Shown one piece after another: positions 1-8,669 of a DNA stretch of 64,000 bases. A program made the position numbers and the translations under genes. Numbering within the stretch: position 1 is the stretch's first letter; every line of letters begins with the position of its first letter. Under the pieces are notes generated by a model. The model searched no databases. It worked only from the letters and a program-made list of their open reading frames with translations, and was not told where the DNA came from. The DNA lies in assembly GCF_029360705.1 (NCBI RefSeq), contig NZ_JARKMX010000008.1, positions 2,658,202 through 2,722,201 of the forward strand, given 5' to 3'. The stretch is from Paraflavitalea pollutisoli (GTDB lineage: Bacteria; Bacteroidota; Bacteroidia; Chitinophagales; Chitinophagaceae).

Positions 1-70
1 GCGGCTTTTCAGTAAACATATCCGGTGATCCCTCTATTTTGGCGGGAAATTAAGACAAACTGCGGAGGTA

Positions 71-346
71 TTACTCGATCAGCACAATATGGTCGTAGGC
101 GGTAAGCGTGCCTGCTTCTACAAATTCCACATCTCCCCCCGCTTTCAAGACCTTTTCCATCACATCGTCCAGCACTTCCTGGCTGATGAATACGTGTTCT
201 TCTTCGATCAATAACAGCTGCGCCCGGCGATGGGTGGCGGTATTGTACACCGCCTTGATGCCTACTGATAATTTTCCCTGCAAGTGTGCGTCGTTCAATT
301 GCTGCAGCGTTTGGTATTTGTTCCGGCTTGCCATTTTGGAGTCCAT
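71..346 (-). CDS. Small protein resembling domain 3 of bacterial eRF1-like (baeRF) proteins
   Basis: The 91-residue product reads like the last domain of bacterial archaeo-eukaryotic release factor (baeRF) family proteins: a central strand with HRRAQLLLIEEE, then DDVMEKVLKAGGDVEFV, then a closing hydrophobic strand ending IVLIE. In full baeRF proteins (about 350-400 residues) this part follows two other domains, which are absent here. A -7-like element about 50 bases upstream suggests that it is a complete short gene and not the tail of a lost longer one. It has no signal peptide, so it is probably cytoplasmic. A role in ribosome rescue or RNA binding would be inference only. The closing Arg-Tyr usual after the LIE-type end is missing. 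Confidence 0.6.
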   Translation of the reverse strand: MDSKMASRNKYQTLQQLNDAHLQGKLSVGIKAVYNTATHRRAQLLLIEEEHVFISQEVLDDVMEKVLKAGGDVEFVEAGTLTAYDHIVLIE

Positions 347-395
347 GCAACGTATGTATTTAATAAATATCTCTAGGGCCTGATGGCCGGTGCAA

Positions 396-403
396 CAAAA
401 ATA
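396..403 (-). promoter_or_regulatory. Putative -7 promoter element for the baeRF-like gene
   Basis: On the minus strand the sequence reads TATTTTTG, an exact match to the Bacteroidota -7 consensus TAnnTTTG. It lies about 50 bases before the ATG at 346. No convincing -33 TTTG is visible at the usual distance. Confidence 0.4.
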
Positions 404-533
404 GCCGGGTGGCTGGTGGCACGGTTATGACATTCATCAAGGCGATTTATGATCGTGCTCATATTCATCAATCGGTAGCCACACTACAAGTGGTTGTTTA
501 TCCGTTTCTTTTAAAGACTTAAAGCCTTCCGAC

Positions 534-956
534 GTGTACAATCCATTATTCCAGGACCAGGCCAAAAAACCTGCTCTCAAGCAAATCCGGGAAGCATTGG
601 GCCCCACCTACGTGCTGTGGCTCGACATCAGGCAGTACGTGTTTCAAAACCGTCCGGGGGCCGAGCAGGTCTTGTATTTCTACAGCAAGGTGGGTTGGCA
701 TATCCGGTTGCGCTATCACAATCGGGTGATCATCTACTGCATTCCCAAAGACGAATACTTTTACGTGCTGGTCGTACTGGGTGATAAGGCCGTAGAGGAG
801 GCGATGGAGAGCAGTATTTCGGAGGAAATGAAGGTGATATTACAAGGTGCCGCGCCTCATACCGAAGGTCGAAGTTGCTACATCGAGGTAAGGAACGAAT
901 GCCCGGTCAAGGATATCAAGAAGCTGCTGGCGATCAAGTTGTTTTTGAAGCATTGA
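534..956 (+). CDS. DUF3788 family protein
   Basis: The 140-residue product matches the DUF3788 pattern: an N-terminal FQDQAKKP segment, LGPTYVLWLDI, a central KVGWHIRLRYHNRVIIYCIP stretch, a VVLGDKAVEEA segment and the closing EGR plus DIKKLLAIK. Its length is that of the whole family (about 135-145 residues), so the gene appears complete. The function of the family is unknown; members are small cytoplasmic proteins. The start used is GTG at 534, which fits the family length. The gene stands alone, convergent with the flavin protein gene downstream. Confidence 0.75.
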   Translation: MYNPLFQDQAKKPALKQIREALGPTYVLWLDIRQYVFQNRPGAEQVLYFYSKVGWHIRLRYHNRVIIYCIPKDEYFYVLVVLGDKAVEEAMESSISEEMKVILQGAAPHTEGRSCYIEVRNECPVKDIKKLLAIKLFLKH

Positions 957-1081
957 GGAAAGGCACCAAGGCAAAAAGGCATAGAGGCAACGTAGGGAAT
1001 ATAGGAAGAGAAAGCAGAACAACATCGAGGCTTACCGCCGGAGCGCATAAGCCTTGTTGCTGGTGCATGTTCGCAAACGCA

Positions 1082-1564
1082 CTAATTATCCGCCGCCTCG
1101 GGTCCTTTGCTACCCTTGTTGTTCTCAAAGCGGCCCGACTTTTCGTGCAGGCGAATACGGAATACCACTCCTTTTATAGTATTGAGGTCTGTAGGGGGAA
1201 AAGGCCATTGTGGCGACAGGTGGGTCATCTGGCTACTGAAAAAAGGCAACTCCCGCTCTACAAGTTTCTTCAAAGCTGTTTTGCGCGGCACCTCTTCCAT
1301 CAATTCTTCGTAGGTACCCCAGGCAATCACGCTCTGCCAGTTGGCCATATCATGAAAACGGTCTACTTCAAAGCATACGGCAGGATTCTTACGCATCATC
1401 TCCACTTTCAAGCCTTCATCGGCCCGGCAATAAATGTATTCGCCATCGTAGGCATAACTGATGGGCACCACGTAGGTCTTATTATCTGCATGACAGCCTA
1501 TTCTTCCTACCAGTTGCGTACTAAGCAGTGCCTCTATTTCCTGTACCTGTAGATATCCGAGCAT
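1082..1564 (-). CDS. Pyridoxamine 5'-phosphate oxidase family protein (NimA-like flavin-binding)
   Basis: This 160-residue protein has the split-barrel flavin-binding fold of the NimA / PNPOx-like group. It starts with LQVQEIEALLSTQLVGRIGCHADNKTYVVP in outline, followed by YVVPISYAYDGEYIYCR and a central VCFEVDRF strand with WQSVIAWGTYEEL, all standard for the family. Members bind FMN or haem and reduce small molecules; some confer nitroimidazole resistance, but the substrate cannot be read from the sequence. There is no signal peptide. It is transcribed divergently from the universal stress protein gene, with about 130 bases between the two starts, and may share its stress regulation. Confidence 0.8.
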   Translation of the reverse strand: MLGYLQVQEIEALLSTQLVGRIGCHADNKTYVVPISYAYDGEYIYCRADEGLKVEMMRKNPAVCFEVDRFHDMANWQSVIAWGTYEELMEEVPRKTALKKLVERELPFFSSQMTHLSPQWPFPPTDLNTIKGVVFRIRLHEKSGRFENNKGSKGPEAADN

Positions 1565-1620
1565 ATAATTGGTATTTGTTTACAATTTCGATGTTTACCA
1601 ATGGAGAATCGTTAACAGGA

Positions 1621-1638
1621 ATCAGGCGTAAGCCTGAT
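1621..1638. repeat. Short perfect inverted repeat between divergent genes
   Basis: A 7-bp perfect inverted repeat (ATCAGGC, GTAA loop, GCCTGAT) lies just upstream of the predicted usp promoter. It could be an operator or a chance hairpin; nothing else supports a function. Confidence 0.3.
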
Positions 1639-1670
1639 GTTTCTCAGTGCAATTGTCGTTCCAGCCTGCT

Positions 1671-1678
1671 TACATTTG
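1671..1678 (+). promoter_or_regulatory. Predicted -7 promoter element of the universal stress protein gene
   Basis: TACATTTG matches the Bacteroidota -7 consensus TAnnTTTG and lies 16 bases before the ATG at 1695. This supports that ATG over the in-frame upstream start at 1647, which would lie ahead of the promoter. A possible -33 TTG is at 1653-1655, somewhat close. Confidence 0.5.
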
Positions 1679-1694
1679 TATAAAATCAGCCGTC

Positions 1695-2537
1695 ATGAAA
1701 ACGCTGTTCATCACCACCGATTTCACCAATGCTTCGCACAATGCGCTGACTTATGGTATCTCTATGGCCAGGGCGCTGGGTGCACGCATCGTGCTATTTC
1801 ATGCCTACCAGATCCAGGTCATGGCTGGTGTAGACACAGCTGTCGCAGTACCGGAAGTCGACACCCGTGCGTCAGTACTGGACAGGTTGTCGCAACACCT
1901 GCGGGCGTTGGGCGATTGCGGTGTACAGATTGACTTGCTGACTGGTGAAGGACAAGCCTCGCGCACCATCCTACAGGTAGCGAAAGAACAACAGGCCGAC
2001 CTGATCGTGACCGGTATGAAGGTACACAGCAAGCTGTTCCGGCAATTGTTTGGCAGCACGGTGACTGACCTCGCCAAACACACGAAGATTCCATTGCTGG
2101 TAGTGCCTGAAACGGCGAATTACCGGATGCCATCGCGTATTGCGGTGGCGAGCGATATTGCTCCCGACATGGACGCACACACCCTAGATGCCCTGACGGA
2201 GATCGGCGAGCGGTTTCAATCGAAGGTGTACGTGGTACGGGTGATCAAGGACCGGTTTGATGAGGTGTATGAGCTATTGCATCGAAATGAGAAGGTGAAC
2301 CGGTTGTCGAGGTCACTGGATACGCAGTATACCTACGCGCACAACAAAGATGTAGCGGAGGCGCTGGGCTTCTTTATCGAAGCGGAGCAGATCGACCTGC
2401 TGGCCCTGGTACCACACAAACATACATTACTGGAGAAATGGTTTTTCAAGAGCACTACCAAAGAGGTAATCTTCAAGAGCCCGGTGCCGGTGCTGGTATT
2501 GCCCGAACGTACTACAGCTACCGATCCTGCCGGATAA
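1695..2537 (+). CDS. Universal stress protein, tandem UspA domains
   Basis: The 280-residue protein has two UspA-like domains. The first (about 1-145) begins MKTLFITTDFTNASHNAL and carries the ATP-binding-type stretch GMKVHSKLFRQLFGSTVTDL followed by HTKIPLLVVPE. The second (about 150-280) begins RIAVASDIAPD, is more degenerate, and ends FKSPVPVLVLPE. Tandem Usp proteins of about 280 residues are typical of Bacteroidota and act in the cytoplasm in stress and growth-arrest responses. The start was set at the ATG just downstream of a -7 promoter element. The second domain lacks a clear glycine-rich ATP loop, so only the first is likely to bind nucleotide. Confidence 0.9.
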   Translation: MKTLFITTDFTNASHNALTYGISMARALGARIVLFHAYQIQVMAGVDTAVAVPEVDTRASVLDRLSQHLRALGDCGVQIDLLTGEGQASRTILQVAKEQQADLIVTGMKVHSKLFRQLFGSTVTDLAKHTKIPLLVVPETANYRMPSRIAVASDIAPDMDAHTLDALTEIGERFQSKVYVVRVIKDRFDEVYELLHRNEKVNRLSRSLDTQYTYAHNKDVAEALGFFIEAEQIDLLALVPHKHTLLEKWFFKSTTKEVIFKSPVPVLVLPERTTATDPAG

Positions 2538-2637
2538 ACACAGGCAGTCTCTATAAGTTATGATCATCAATATGGGTCGACAATTATGGTATCGGGCCGT
2601 CTCTGAGGCCTAGGGCTGCGGAGGTGGCGTATAAAAG

Positions 2638-2666
2638 CTACAGGCTGCCTTGCAGGCAGCCTGTAG
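2638..2666. terminator. Hairpin terminator between convergent genes
   Basis: A 12-bp perfect stem (CTACAGGCTGCC and its complement) with a 5-base loop lies between the ends of the usp gene and the aldo/keto reductase gene and can serve both directions. It has no strong U-tract. Confidence 0.65.
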
Positions 2667-2698
2667 TATTTGGACGGTCATGTACTTATTGTAATAGC

Positions 2699-3586
2699 CT
2701 ATACGCCTCTCGACGCATTGTAGAGCTCGTACCAATCCTGGTGATCGAGTTCGATGGAGAAGGCATTGGCGATATTGCGGATGCGTTGCTCGCTGGTAGT
2801 ACCTACCAGTGGCAGGGCACCGAGCTTCACGAGCCAGGCCACCGCAATGGACTCCTGGTCGGCATTGTATTTGGCGCCGATCTCTTTCAGTTTGGCGCGT
2901 ACGCGGATCGCTTGCTCGGATTGACCGGTAGCGATCTGCCCGGCAGCGAGTGGCGAAGAAGCCAGCGGACGCATGTAGCGCTGCTTGCTGTAATCGACCC
3001 GGCCGTTGTCGAGGGCAGCCGTATTGAGCAGGTTGAGCTCTACGTGGTTGCTCACGATGGGCGTTTTGAGGTAAGAAGCCAGCAGCTGGTGCTGGAATAC
3101 CGAGAAGTTCACCACACCGATGTTCTTCACCTTGCCCGACTCTTTGAGGCGTTGCAGGGTCAATGCTGTTTCCTCGAGGTTGGAGATGGGATCGAGGTTA
3201 TTGAGCAGGAAGATATCGATATAGTCGGTGCGTAATTTCTTGAGCGAATTGTCGACGCTTTTCAGGATATGCTCTTTGGAAGTATCGTTATAGCGGATGC
3301 GTACATCGGGGCGTGAAGCATGCGGCTCTACAACGCCACATTTGGTGAACAATACCAGGTCTTCGCGCTTGATGGAGCTATTGGCGATGATATTGCCGAA
3401 GAGTTCTTCACAGGCATAGCCTCCGTAAATATCTGCGTGGTCGAACGTGTTGATACCGAGTTCGAGGCAGAGGTTGATGGTGCTTTCCATGGCCTTTGCC
3501 TTGTTGTCTACCTCCTGCCAGCGGTAAAATCCATAAATAGCCGGAGATACCTTGGGGCCTGCGTCACTGAGATATATCTTTTTCAT
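2699..3586 (-). CDS. Aldo/keto reductase family protein, catalytic His replaced by Asn
   Basis: The 295-residue product is a YdhF-type aldo/keto reductase (TIM barrel, NADPH-dependent carbonyl reduction in the cytoplasm). Recognisable parts are FDHADIYGGY near residue 48 (catalytic Asp49 and Tyr54), LFTKCG (Lys82), KNIGVVNFS, and the C-terminal LVGTTSEQRIRNI cofactor motif. The strand that normally reads LLxHRPDP reads LLNNLDP here, so the tetrad histidine is Asn129. Tyr, Asp and Lys are intact. Loss of His usually lowers carbonyl reduction, so another activity or a binding role is possible. The gene is monocistronic, with hairpin 2638-2666 at its end. Confidence 0.9.
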   Translation of the reverse strand: MKKIYLSDAGPKVSPAIYGFYRWQEVDNKAKAMESTINLCLELGINTFDHADIYGGYACEELFGNIIANSSIKREDLVLFTKCGVVEPHASRPDVRIRYNDTSKEHILKSVDNSLKKLRTDYIDIFLLNNLDPISNLEETALTLQRLKESGKVKNIGVVNFSVFQHQLLASYLKTPIVSNHVELNLLNTAALDNGRVDYSKQRYMRPLASSPLAAGQIATGQSEQAIRVRAKLKEIGAKYNADQESIAVAWLVKLGALPLVGTTSEQRIRNIANAFSIELDHQDWYELYNASRGV

Positions 3587-3663
3587 GTTGTTTAATCGGT
3601 TAATAAGGATACGTATCGGGCCGGAAGATAATACTTTTCTATTAAATCAGTAGACAGTCTGTA

Positions 3664-5718
3664 CTAAGCTGTACCGGGCGGTGTTTCGTCGGGATGGCGA
3701 ACGGGTGCCTCCACGTTCAGCTCGTCGATATCAAGTACTGCCGGCGTGAGGGTGGTGGCCTCGCTGCTATGCCCATCGGCCCTTACCAACAGCATTTCCG
3801 ACGACAGGTCATCGACCGAAATAGTTTCGGGTTTCCGGTAGCCATTTACCGGTGCCGATTCGGGTAATTCATGCAGGGGCTCCTGCACGACCCGGTCGGC
3901 CTGTACCAACTGGGTGAGCTCTTCCATGTTGCGACGGGCCGCGGTGATGTACTCTTCATCGTTGCGAATGGTGGAGAGGTATTTCAGGGCCTTTTCGTCG
4001 TGATTGAAGAAGGTCTTGGCCGAGCGGTCGGCGATCTCGGGGGCAAAGCCTAACATCTTCATGGCATCGACACCCAGGCGCAGGCTGGTATCGAGTGTTT
4101 CCCGGTAGATGTGCAGCATCCCTGCATTCATCAGGTCATACGCATCATAGCGGTTACCGGCGCGTACCAGCATCTGCAGATCGGGGAAATGTTTCTTGAC
4201 GGTATCGATCACCTCCAGGCGCTTCTTCCCATCGCCGATGGCGATGATGATCATTTTGGCCTTGTGGGCACCGGCGATCTCGAGCAGGTTGTGGCGGCTG
4301 GCGTCGCCGTAGTACACCTTGTAACCGATGCGGCGCAGCCAATCGACGTTGTCACTATCCGTATCGAGTATGGTGGCACCTACATTGTTGGCCCGCAGGA
4401 AGCGGCCGATGGTATTGCCGAAATGGCCATAACCGGCGATGATGACGGGGTTGTTCTCTTCTATGATATCGCTTTCGCGAATGATGGTAGACTTGATGGT
4501 AGCTGCGGTGACCGAGCAGAGGCGCGGCACGATGAGCTTTTCGTTGGCAATCATGATCAGCGGCGTGAGTGCCATACTGATGGCAACGACTGCCATCATG
4601 GTGTCGGCGATTTCCTGGCTGAGGATATTACCCTGCAGCGAGAAGCTGATCAATACAAAGGCAAATTCACCAATGCCACTGAGGCCCACACTGAAGATGG
4701 TATTCTGCGCGGTACTCATGTTGAACAGTCTGCCGATCACAAAAAGGATGATCAGCTTCAGCAGCATTACCCCCAATACCAGGCCGGCGATGAGCCATAC
4801 ATGTGGCAGGATGAGACTGAAATTGATGGAGGCGCCTACCGCGATAAAGAAGAGCCCCAGCAACAACCCTTTGAAGGGATCGATGTCACTCTCCAGCTCG
4901 TGGCGGTATTCACTGTTGGCCAGTACCACACCTGCGAGGAAGGTGCCCAAGGCAGGGCTCAACCCTACGAAGTTCATCAGTACGGCTATACCTACTACCA
5001 GTAACAAGGCGGTTGCGGTAAACATTTCGCGCATGCCGGTTTTGGCAATGAGGCGGAACAATGGGCGGGTGAGGTATCGACCGGTAAATATGATGAATAA
5101 TACAGAACCTAATACCAGGAGGGTTTGTGCCCAGGCGGGTAAGGTACCGGCAAGGCCTGATTGGTGATGGCCTCCAGCGACGGCGGCGCCCTCTTCATGA
5201 CTAACGGCCAGTAGCGGAAACAGGGCCAGCATGGGGATGACGGCGATGTCCTGAAACAGCAAGACGGCGAAGGAGCTTTGTCCACCGGCGGTTTGCATCA
5301 ATCCTTTCTCCTGTAGCGACTGCAGTACGATGGCGGTGGATGACAGGGAAACGATCATACCGATGGCGAGAGATTCGCGCCAGGTTATGTTGAACAGGAT
5401 CGCCAGGCCTGCCACGACGGCGGCGGTGATGATGACCTGCAGACCACCCATGCCGACGATGGAGCGACGCAGGTGCCAGAGCCGGGAAGGCTCCAGTTCG
5501 AGACCGATAACAAAAAGCATCATTACGACACCAAATTCCGCGAAGTGCATGAGGTCCTGCCCTTCTTTACCGATCAGCTTGAGTACGGCCGGCCCCATGA
5601 TGATGCCTGCGATGAGGTATCCGAGTACGGAACCGAGCCCCAGTCTTTTAGCGATGGGCACCATGATCACTGCTGCGGCCAGGTACAACATGGCCTGAAA
5701 AAAGAATGTATCCTGCAT
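3664..5718 (-). CDS. Cation:proton antiporter, CPA2 family, KefB/KefC-like with RCK domain
   Basis: The 684-residue inner-membrane protein has about 12 hydrophobic segments in residues 1-390, with the CPA2 landmarks FVIGLELEPSRLW (about 69-81), SLSSTAIVLQ and FQDIAVIPMLALFP. A cytosolic RCK/TrkA-N domain follows, with the dinucleotide-binding GYGHFG at 429-434 and an acidic strand end at Asp452, as in the glutathione-gated potassium efflux proteins KefB/KefC. It probably exchanges K+ or Na+ for H+ under control of NAD(H) or another ligand. The C-terminal 90 residues are poorly conserved and proline-rich. No KefF/KefG partner lies nearby. The upstream 400 bases are unusually long for this region. 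Confidence 0.9.
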   Translation of the reverse strand: MQDTFFFQAMLYLAAAVIMVPIAKRLGLGSVLGYLIAGIIMGPAVLKLIGKEGQDLMHFAEFGVVMMLFVIGLELEPSRLWHLRRSIVGMGGLQVIITAAVVAGLAILFNITWRESLAIGMIVSLSSTAIVLQSLQEKGLMQTAGGQSSFAVLLFQDIAVIPMLALFPLLAVSHEEGAAVAGGHHQSGLAGTLPAWAQTLLVLGSVLFIIFTGRYLTRPLFRLIAKTGMREMFTATALLLVVGIAVLMNFVGLSPALGTFLAGVVLANSEYRHELESDIDPFKGLLLGLFFIAVGASINFSLILPHVWLIAGLVLGVMLLKLIILFVIGRLFNMSTAQNTIFSVGLSGIGEFAFVLISFSLQGNILSQEIADTMMAVVAISMALTPLIMIANEKLIVPRLCSVTAATIKSTIIRESDIIEENNPVIIAGYGHFGNTIGRFLRANNVGATILDTDSDNVDWLRRIGYKVYYGDASRHNLLEIAGAHKAKMIIIAIGDGKKRLEVIDTVKKHFPDLQMLVRAGNRYDAYDLMNAGMLHIYRETLDTSLRLGVDAMKMLGFAPEIADRSAKTFFNHDEKALKYLSTIRNDEEYITAARRNMEELTQLVQADRVVQEPLHELPESAPVNGYRKPETISVDDLSSEMLLVRADGHSSEATTLTPAVLDIDELNVEAPVRHPDETPPGTA

Positions 5719-6135
5719 AGGTTGTTTTTATGTAACACACTGCCCACCGTTTTGGTTGGGTGGTGTGTGTGGGGCAGCAACCGCGGTAATTTTTAGCAGT
5801 CGGACCTGGTGATCAGCCCGGGCCTGTCGTGGTGTCCTTGCCGCGCAGCCCATGCTGCCAATCGGGCATGCCCCTGTTACAAATTTAACTGATTGAGTCC
5901 GGTTCTCCATGCCCTGGGGGGCTGATCCGGCGGGGAGCGTATATGACGCAATATTAACGCCATGCCTGCTTAAAAGTCGTAATGTCAGTTCAATGGTTCA
6001 AATCTTTGCCTGATTTTGACAACGGGAAGACGGTAAGTGCAGGGGATGTGGACGATGTGGGGGAAGGCTAACGACAAGACCGGCCACCTGCGAAGCAGGC
6101 AGCCGGTCTTTATGCTACGTGATGGTCTGAAGTTA
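5719..6135. other. 417-bp intergenic region upstream of the antiporter gene
   Basis: No credible gene is visible. On the minus strand a TAAATTTG at 5880-5887 could be a -7 element for the antiporter gene, giving a leader of about 160 bases. The distal end holds the hairpin at 6076-6110 that ends the lipoprotein gene. No riboswitch fold could be recognised by eye. Confidence 0.4.
6076..6110 (-). terminator. Hairpin terminator after the ZU5-like lipoprotein gene
   Basis: AAGACCGG at 6076-6083 pairs with CCGGTCTT at 6103-6110, with an inner partial stem (ACCTGC/GCAGG). It lies 25 bases past the stop of the lipoprotein gene on the minus strand. Confidence 0.6.
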
Positions 6136-7518
6136 TTACTGTCGTTTGATACGGAAACGGAGCTCCAGTGATTTGGGCTCGTAGTCGCAGGCCTGCCCGC
6201 CGGCTTTTAATTGATAGACGGAACCTTTCCATTCGCCTTCGATGAAATCACCGGGCTCACCAAATTTCTCAATCGTGAGGCGGCCGTTGGAATATTTAGT
6301 TTCGGTTTTATCATTTACGATTTGGCAGTAATTGGATTGCGCAGCCACCGTTTTACCGCCAGTTGATTTATAATTGAAAATGAGGGCCATTTTGCTGGAA
6401 TTGGGCGTAATTGCTCCGGGGCCGTAAGTTCCGCGCAGCATATTACCCATGGTGATGGAGAAACTCGCACCCTGGACATTGTCATTACCTGCGAGGGCAG
6501 CGAGGCCGTCGAAGGCCAGGCCTCTGTGTCCGTCATTCAGATTGTATTCTTTTCCATCAAAAGTGGCCGTGGCAAAAACCTCTGGCATAAGACGTATGGT
6601 TTTGCGGATGATCAATTGGCCGAGGCTACGTTTGCCACCAGGTGCCGATGTATCGGGTATGGGCCGGGAGCCTTCGAGGCTCACTTCCACGATCACGTCT
6701 TTGGCTGCAGGCACCTGTGCGGGAACGGTGTATTCAGCGTTGGCCTTGATACCATAGCCATTAACCTGTGGTGTGAGGGTGCCGCCGCCGGTTACTATCT
6801 TCCAGCTGTTCACTTTGGTGATATAGCTCCGGTCTATCTGTTCGTAGTAGGTGTTTTTGGTGAGGTCCATCCCGGCCATGTGCAGTGTGGGTGAGAGGAG
6901 GTCATCTACACCACCCGTTTCTTCGTTACTGGGTGTTGCTATTACACCTACCCTGAACTGTACTTTATCCCCGGCCAGTGCGGTGTTCTTACTGGCAAAG
7001 AGTTCAAACTGCTCATAGAAAGCAAAATCGCAGAAATGGTGCACGTGTACCGTGAGGGTATGCGCGTTTTTATCGAGTGCTGCGTTGGTGGCTTTCCATT
7101 GCCCTTCGGGTGTTTGATAGGCGATGCGCATCACGTCTTCGAGACCGGTAGAGATATCGGCGGGGTCGTATTTCATGACGACAGCCACTGGTTTGCTGAA
7201 GGTGATATTCTCTGGCAACATGCGGAAGGAACGGCTGGCTGCTTTATCGGGTCGCAAGGTATTTTCTACGTTTTGAATACTGAAGGTTTGGTTGCTGGTT
7301 ACAGCACCTGCGGGTACAATGACCTTTACGCCCCCGTCTGCGGTTGACAACTGACCGCCCTGCGTGCCGATGGTGGCTGTGGCTATTGGACCAACGGGTG
7401 CACCGCGTGATGTGGACAATGGCGGACCTTGCGGTTGTTGAGGTTCATCGGGGCCAGACTTTCCGGATTTGGAGCAGGCTGCGAGGATCAGGCAGGCAGC
7501 AATGATGATTCTATACAT
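6136..7518 (-). CDS. Lipoprotein with ZU5-like domain
   Basis: The 460-residue product starts with a lipoprotein signal peptide (MYRIIIAACLILAAC, lipid-attached Cys at about residue 15) and a charged, proline-rich linker. Residues about 45-150 match the ZU5-like pattern: IGTQGGQLSTADGGVKVIVP, PAGAVTSNQTFSI and ITFSKPVAVVMKYDPADI. The remaining 300 residues look like beta-rich domains that were not recognised. It is likely anchored in the outer or inner membrane and exposed to the periplasm or surface. The start at 7518 is preferred over an in-frame ATG at 7542 because a -7 promoter element covers the latter. Confidence 0.75.
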   Translation of the reverse strand: MYRIIIAACLILAACSKSGKSGPDEPQQPQGPPLSTSRGAPVGPIATATIGTQGGQLSTADGGVKVIVPAGAVTSNQTFSIQNVENTLRPDKAASRSFRMLPENITFSKPVAVVMKYDPADISTGLEDVMRIAYQTPEGQWKATNAALDKNAHTLTVHVHHFCDFAFYEQFELFASKNTALAGDKVQFRVGVIATPSNEETGGVDDLLSPTLHMAGMDLTKNTYYEQIDRSYITKVNSWKIVTGGGTLTPQVNGYGIKANAEYTVPAQVPAAKDVIVEVSLEGSRPIPDTSAPGGKRSLGQLIIRKTIRLMPEVFATATFDGKEYNLNDGHRGLAFDGLAALAGNDNVQGASFSITMGNMLRGTYGPGAITPNSSKMALIFNYKSTGGKTVAAQSNYCQIVNDKTETKYSNGRLTIEKFGEPGDFIEGEWKGSVYQLKAGGQACDYEPKSLELRFRIKRQ

Positions 7519-7539
7519 ACGGATCAATATTAATGGGTG

Positions 7540-7547
7540 CAAAACTA
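7540..7547 (-). promoter_or_regulatory. Predicted -7 element of the ZU5-like lipoprotein gene
   Basis: The minus strand reads TAGTTTTG, an exact TAnnTTTG match, 22 bases before the ATG at 7518. It overlaps the alternative ATG at 7542 and so decides the start. Confidence 0.5.
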
Positions 7548-7729
7548 TCCTGCGTATCGAGTGCAGCCAGCGGCGTGTTCGTGAACTGTAATTATGTTGA
7601 TCTGAACAACCGTTTGCGTAGGTTGGACGCTATTTGTTGCGGCTTTTTGCCGGTTAATATAAGTACCCGGGGACTTGCGATTGATCAAATTATTATATAC
7701 ATTGAGCGCACATCCAAATCCTTTACCCT

Positions 7730-8509
7730 ATGGGATTCAAAAGTTCCATGATCACTGTGAACAACCAACCGGCAGAACGGGTCAGTGATCGCGTTTTGCT
7801 TGAACACCTCGGCTTTGGCCATTATGAGGCCGCCGGCGAAACCACGCTGGAAGACTGCCTGCTTCCGATGGATGAATCGATCAACATCGGCTACTACAAC
7901 AATCACCTTATTATTTGCGATGATTATTTACTGAGTGACCGGCTGGAAAGGCTGAAAGGCTTTGCGCAGCTGAGTGATTATGAGCGTACGCTGTCGTCGT
8001 TGTTTCCCCAATCTGAGATACTCACTACTTCCTGTCACAGCGGCATCAACCTGCACATGTATACGTTGATCCAAAACGACGAGCGCAAACGCTTCAAGGC
8101 GATCACGAGTGAATCGCCGGTGATGGAGTATGGCGAGCTGCTGGAAGAGGAAAAGAAAATATATGCGCAGTCGGCGATGATCAATGGCAAGCGCGTGTTT
8201 AAGAATGGAGAGAATACGTATGACTGTACAGAAGATCAGTTGATGGAAGCTTTTACTTTTGGGGTGGCGAAAAGACATCTTGGCGTGATGATCTCTACGG
8301 GCGAAGACGAGCAATTGATGTCGGCCACGATCTTTCGCAAATACCGAAGGGTTGGCGCTATTACTACTTCTATCAACAAAGCACCTATACATGCGAAGCC
8401 GTCGGACAAAGCGACGGAGCCACGCCAAACGGCGCTGGTGATCCCGATCGGGACGGCGCCGCGGCGCAGTTTGTTGCAACGTTTTATGCGCAAGCTGGGG
8501 TTAAGGTAA
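7730..8509 (+). CDS. Hypothetical protein (259 aa)
   Basis: No family was recognised with confidence. The protein is soluble, without a signal peptide or membrane segment. It starts MGFKSSMITVNNQPAERV, has an acidic, mixed alpha/beta body to about residue 205, and ends in a basic tail (RRSLLQRFMRKLGLR). The N-terminal strand and the later NIGYYNNHLIICDDYL repeat-like strand suggest a two-lobed alpha/beta protein. It is monocistronic, between the divergent lipoprotein gene and the DUF1801 gene. Codon use is like that of its neighbours, so it is probably a native gene. Confidence 0.7.
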   Translation: MGFKSSMITVNNQPAERVSDRVLLEHLGFGHYEAAGETTLEDCLLPMDESINIGYYNNHLIICDDYLLSDRLERLKGFAQLSDYERTLSSLFPQSEILTTSCHSGINLHMYTLIQNDERKRFKAITSESPVMEYGELLEEEKKIYAQSAMINGKRVFKNGENTYDCTEDQLMEAFTFGVAKRHLGVMISTGEDEQLMSATIFRKYRRVGAITTSINKAPIHAKPSDKATEPRQTALVIPIGTAPRRSLLQRFMRKLGLR

Positions 8510-8635
8510 GCAGGGCGCGTTATTGGGATGCCTGACCCGGGTGACGAACCTACGCGGCGCGCTGGCATCGGGCCGATGTCGCCGATGGCCCTTTATTTGT
8601 CGCATTACCGCCGGGGGATTGCGGGCAAAGGATGG

Positions 8636-8643
8636 TAGTTTTG
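8636..8643 (+). promoter_or_regulatory. Predicted -7 element of the DUF1801 gene
   Basis: TAGTTTTG matches TAnnTTTG and lies 26 bases before the ATG at 8670. This excludes the longer in-frame reading from 8523. A weak TTG at 8619-8621 might be the -33 part, though it is close. Confidence 0.45.
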
Positions 8644-8669
8644 TAGCTGTCACCTTAAATTGCCTCGTT

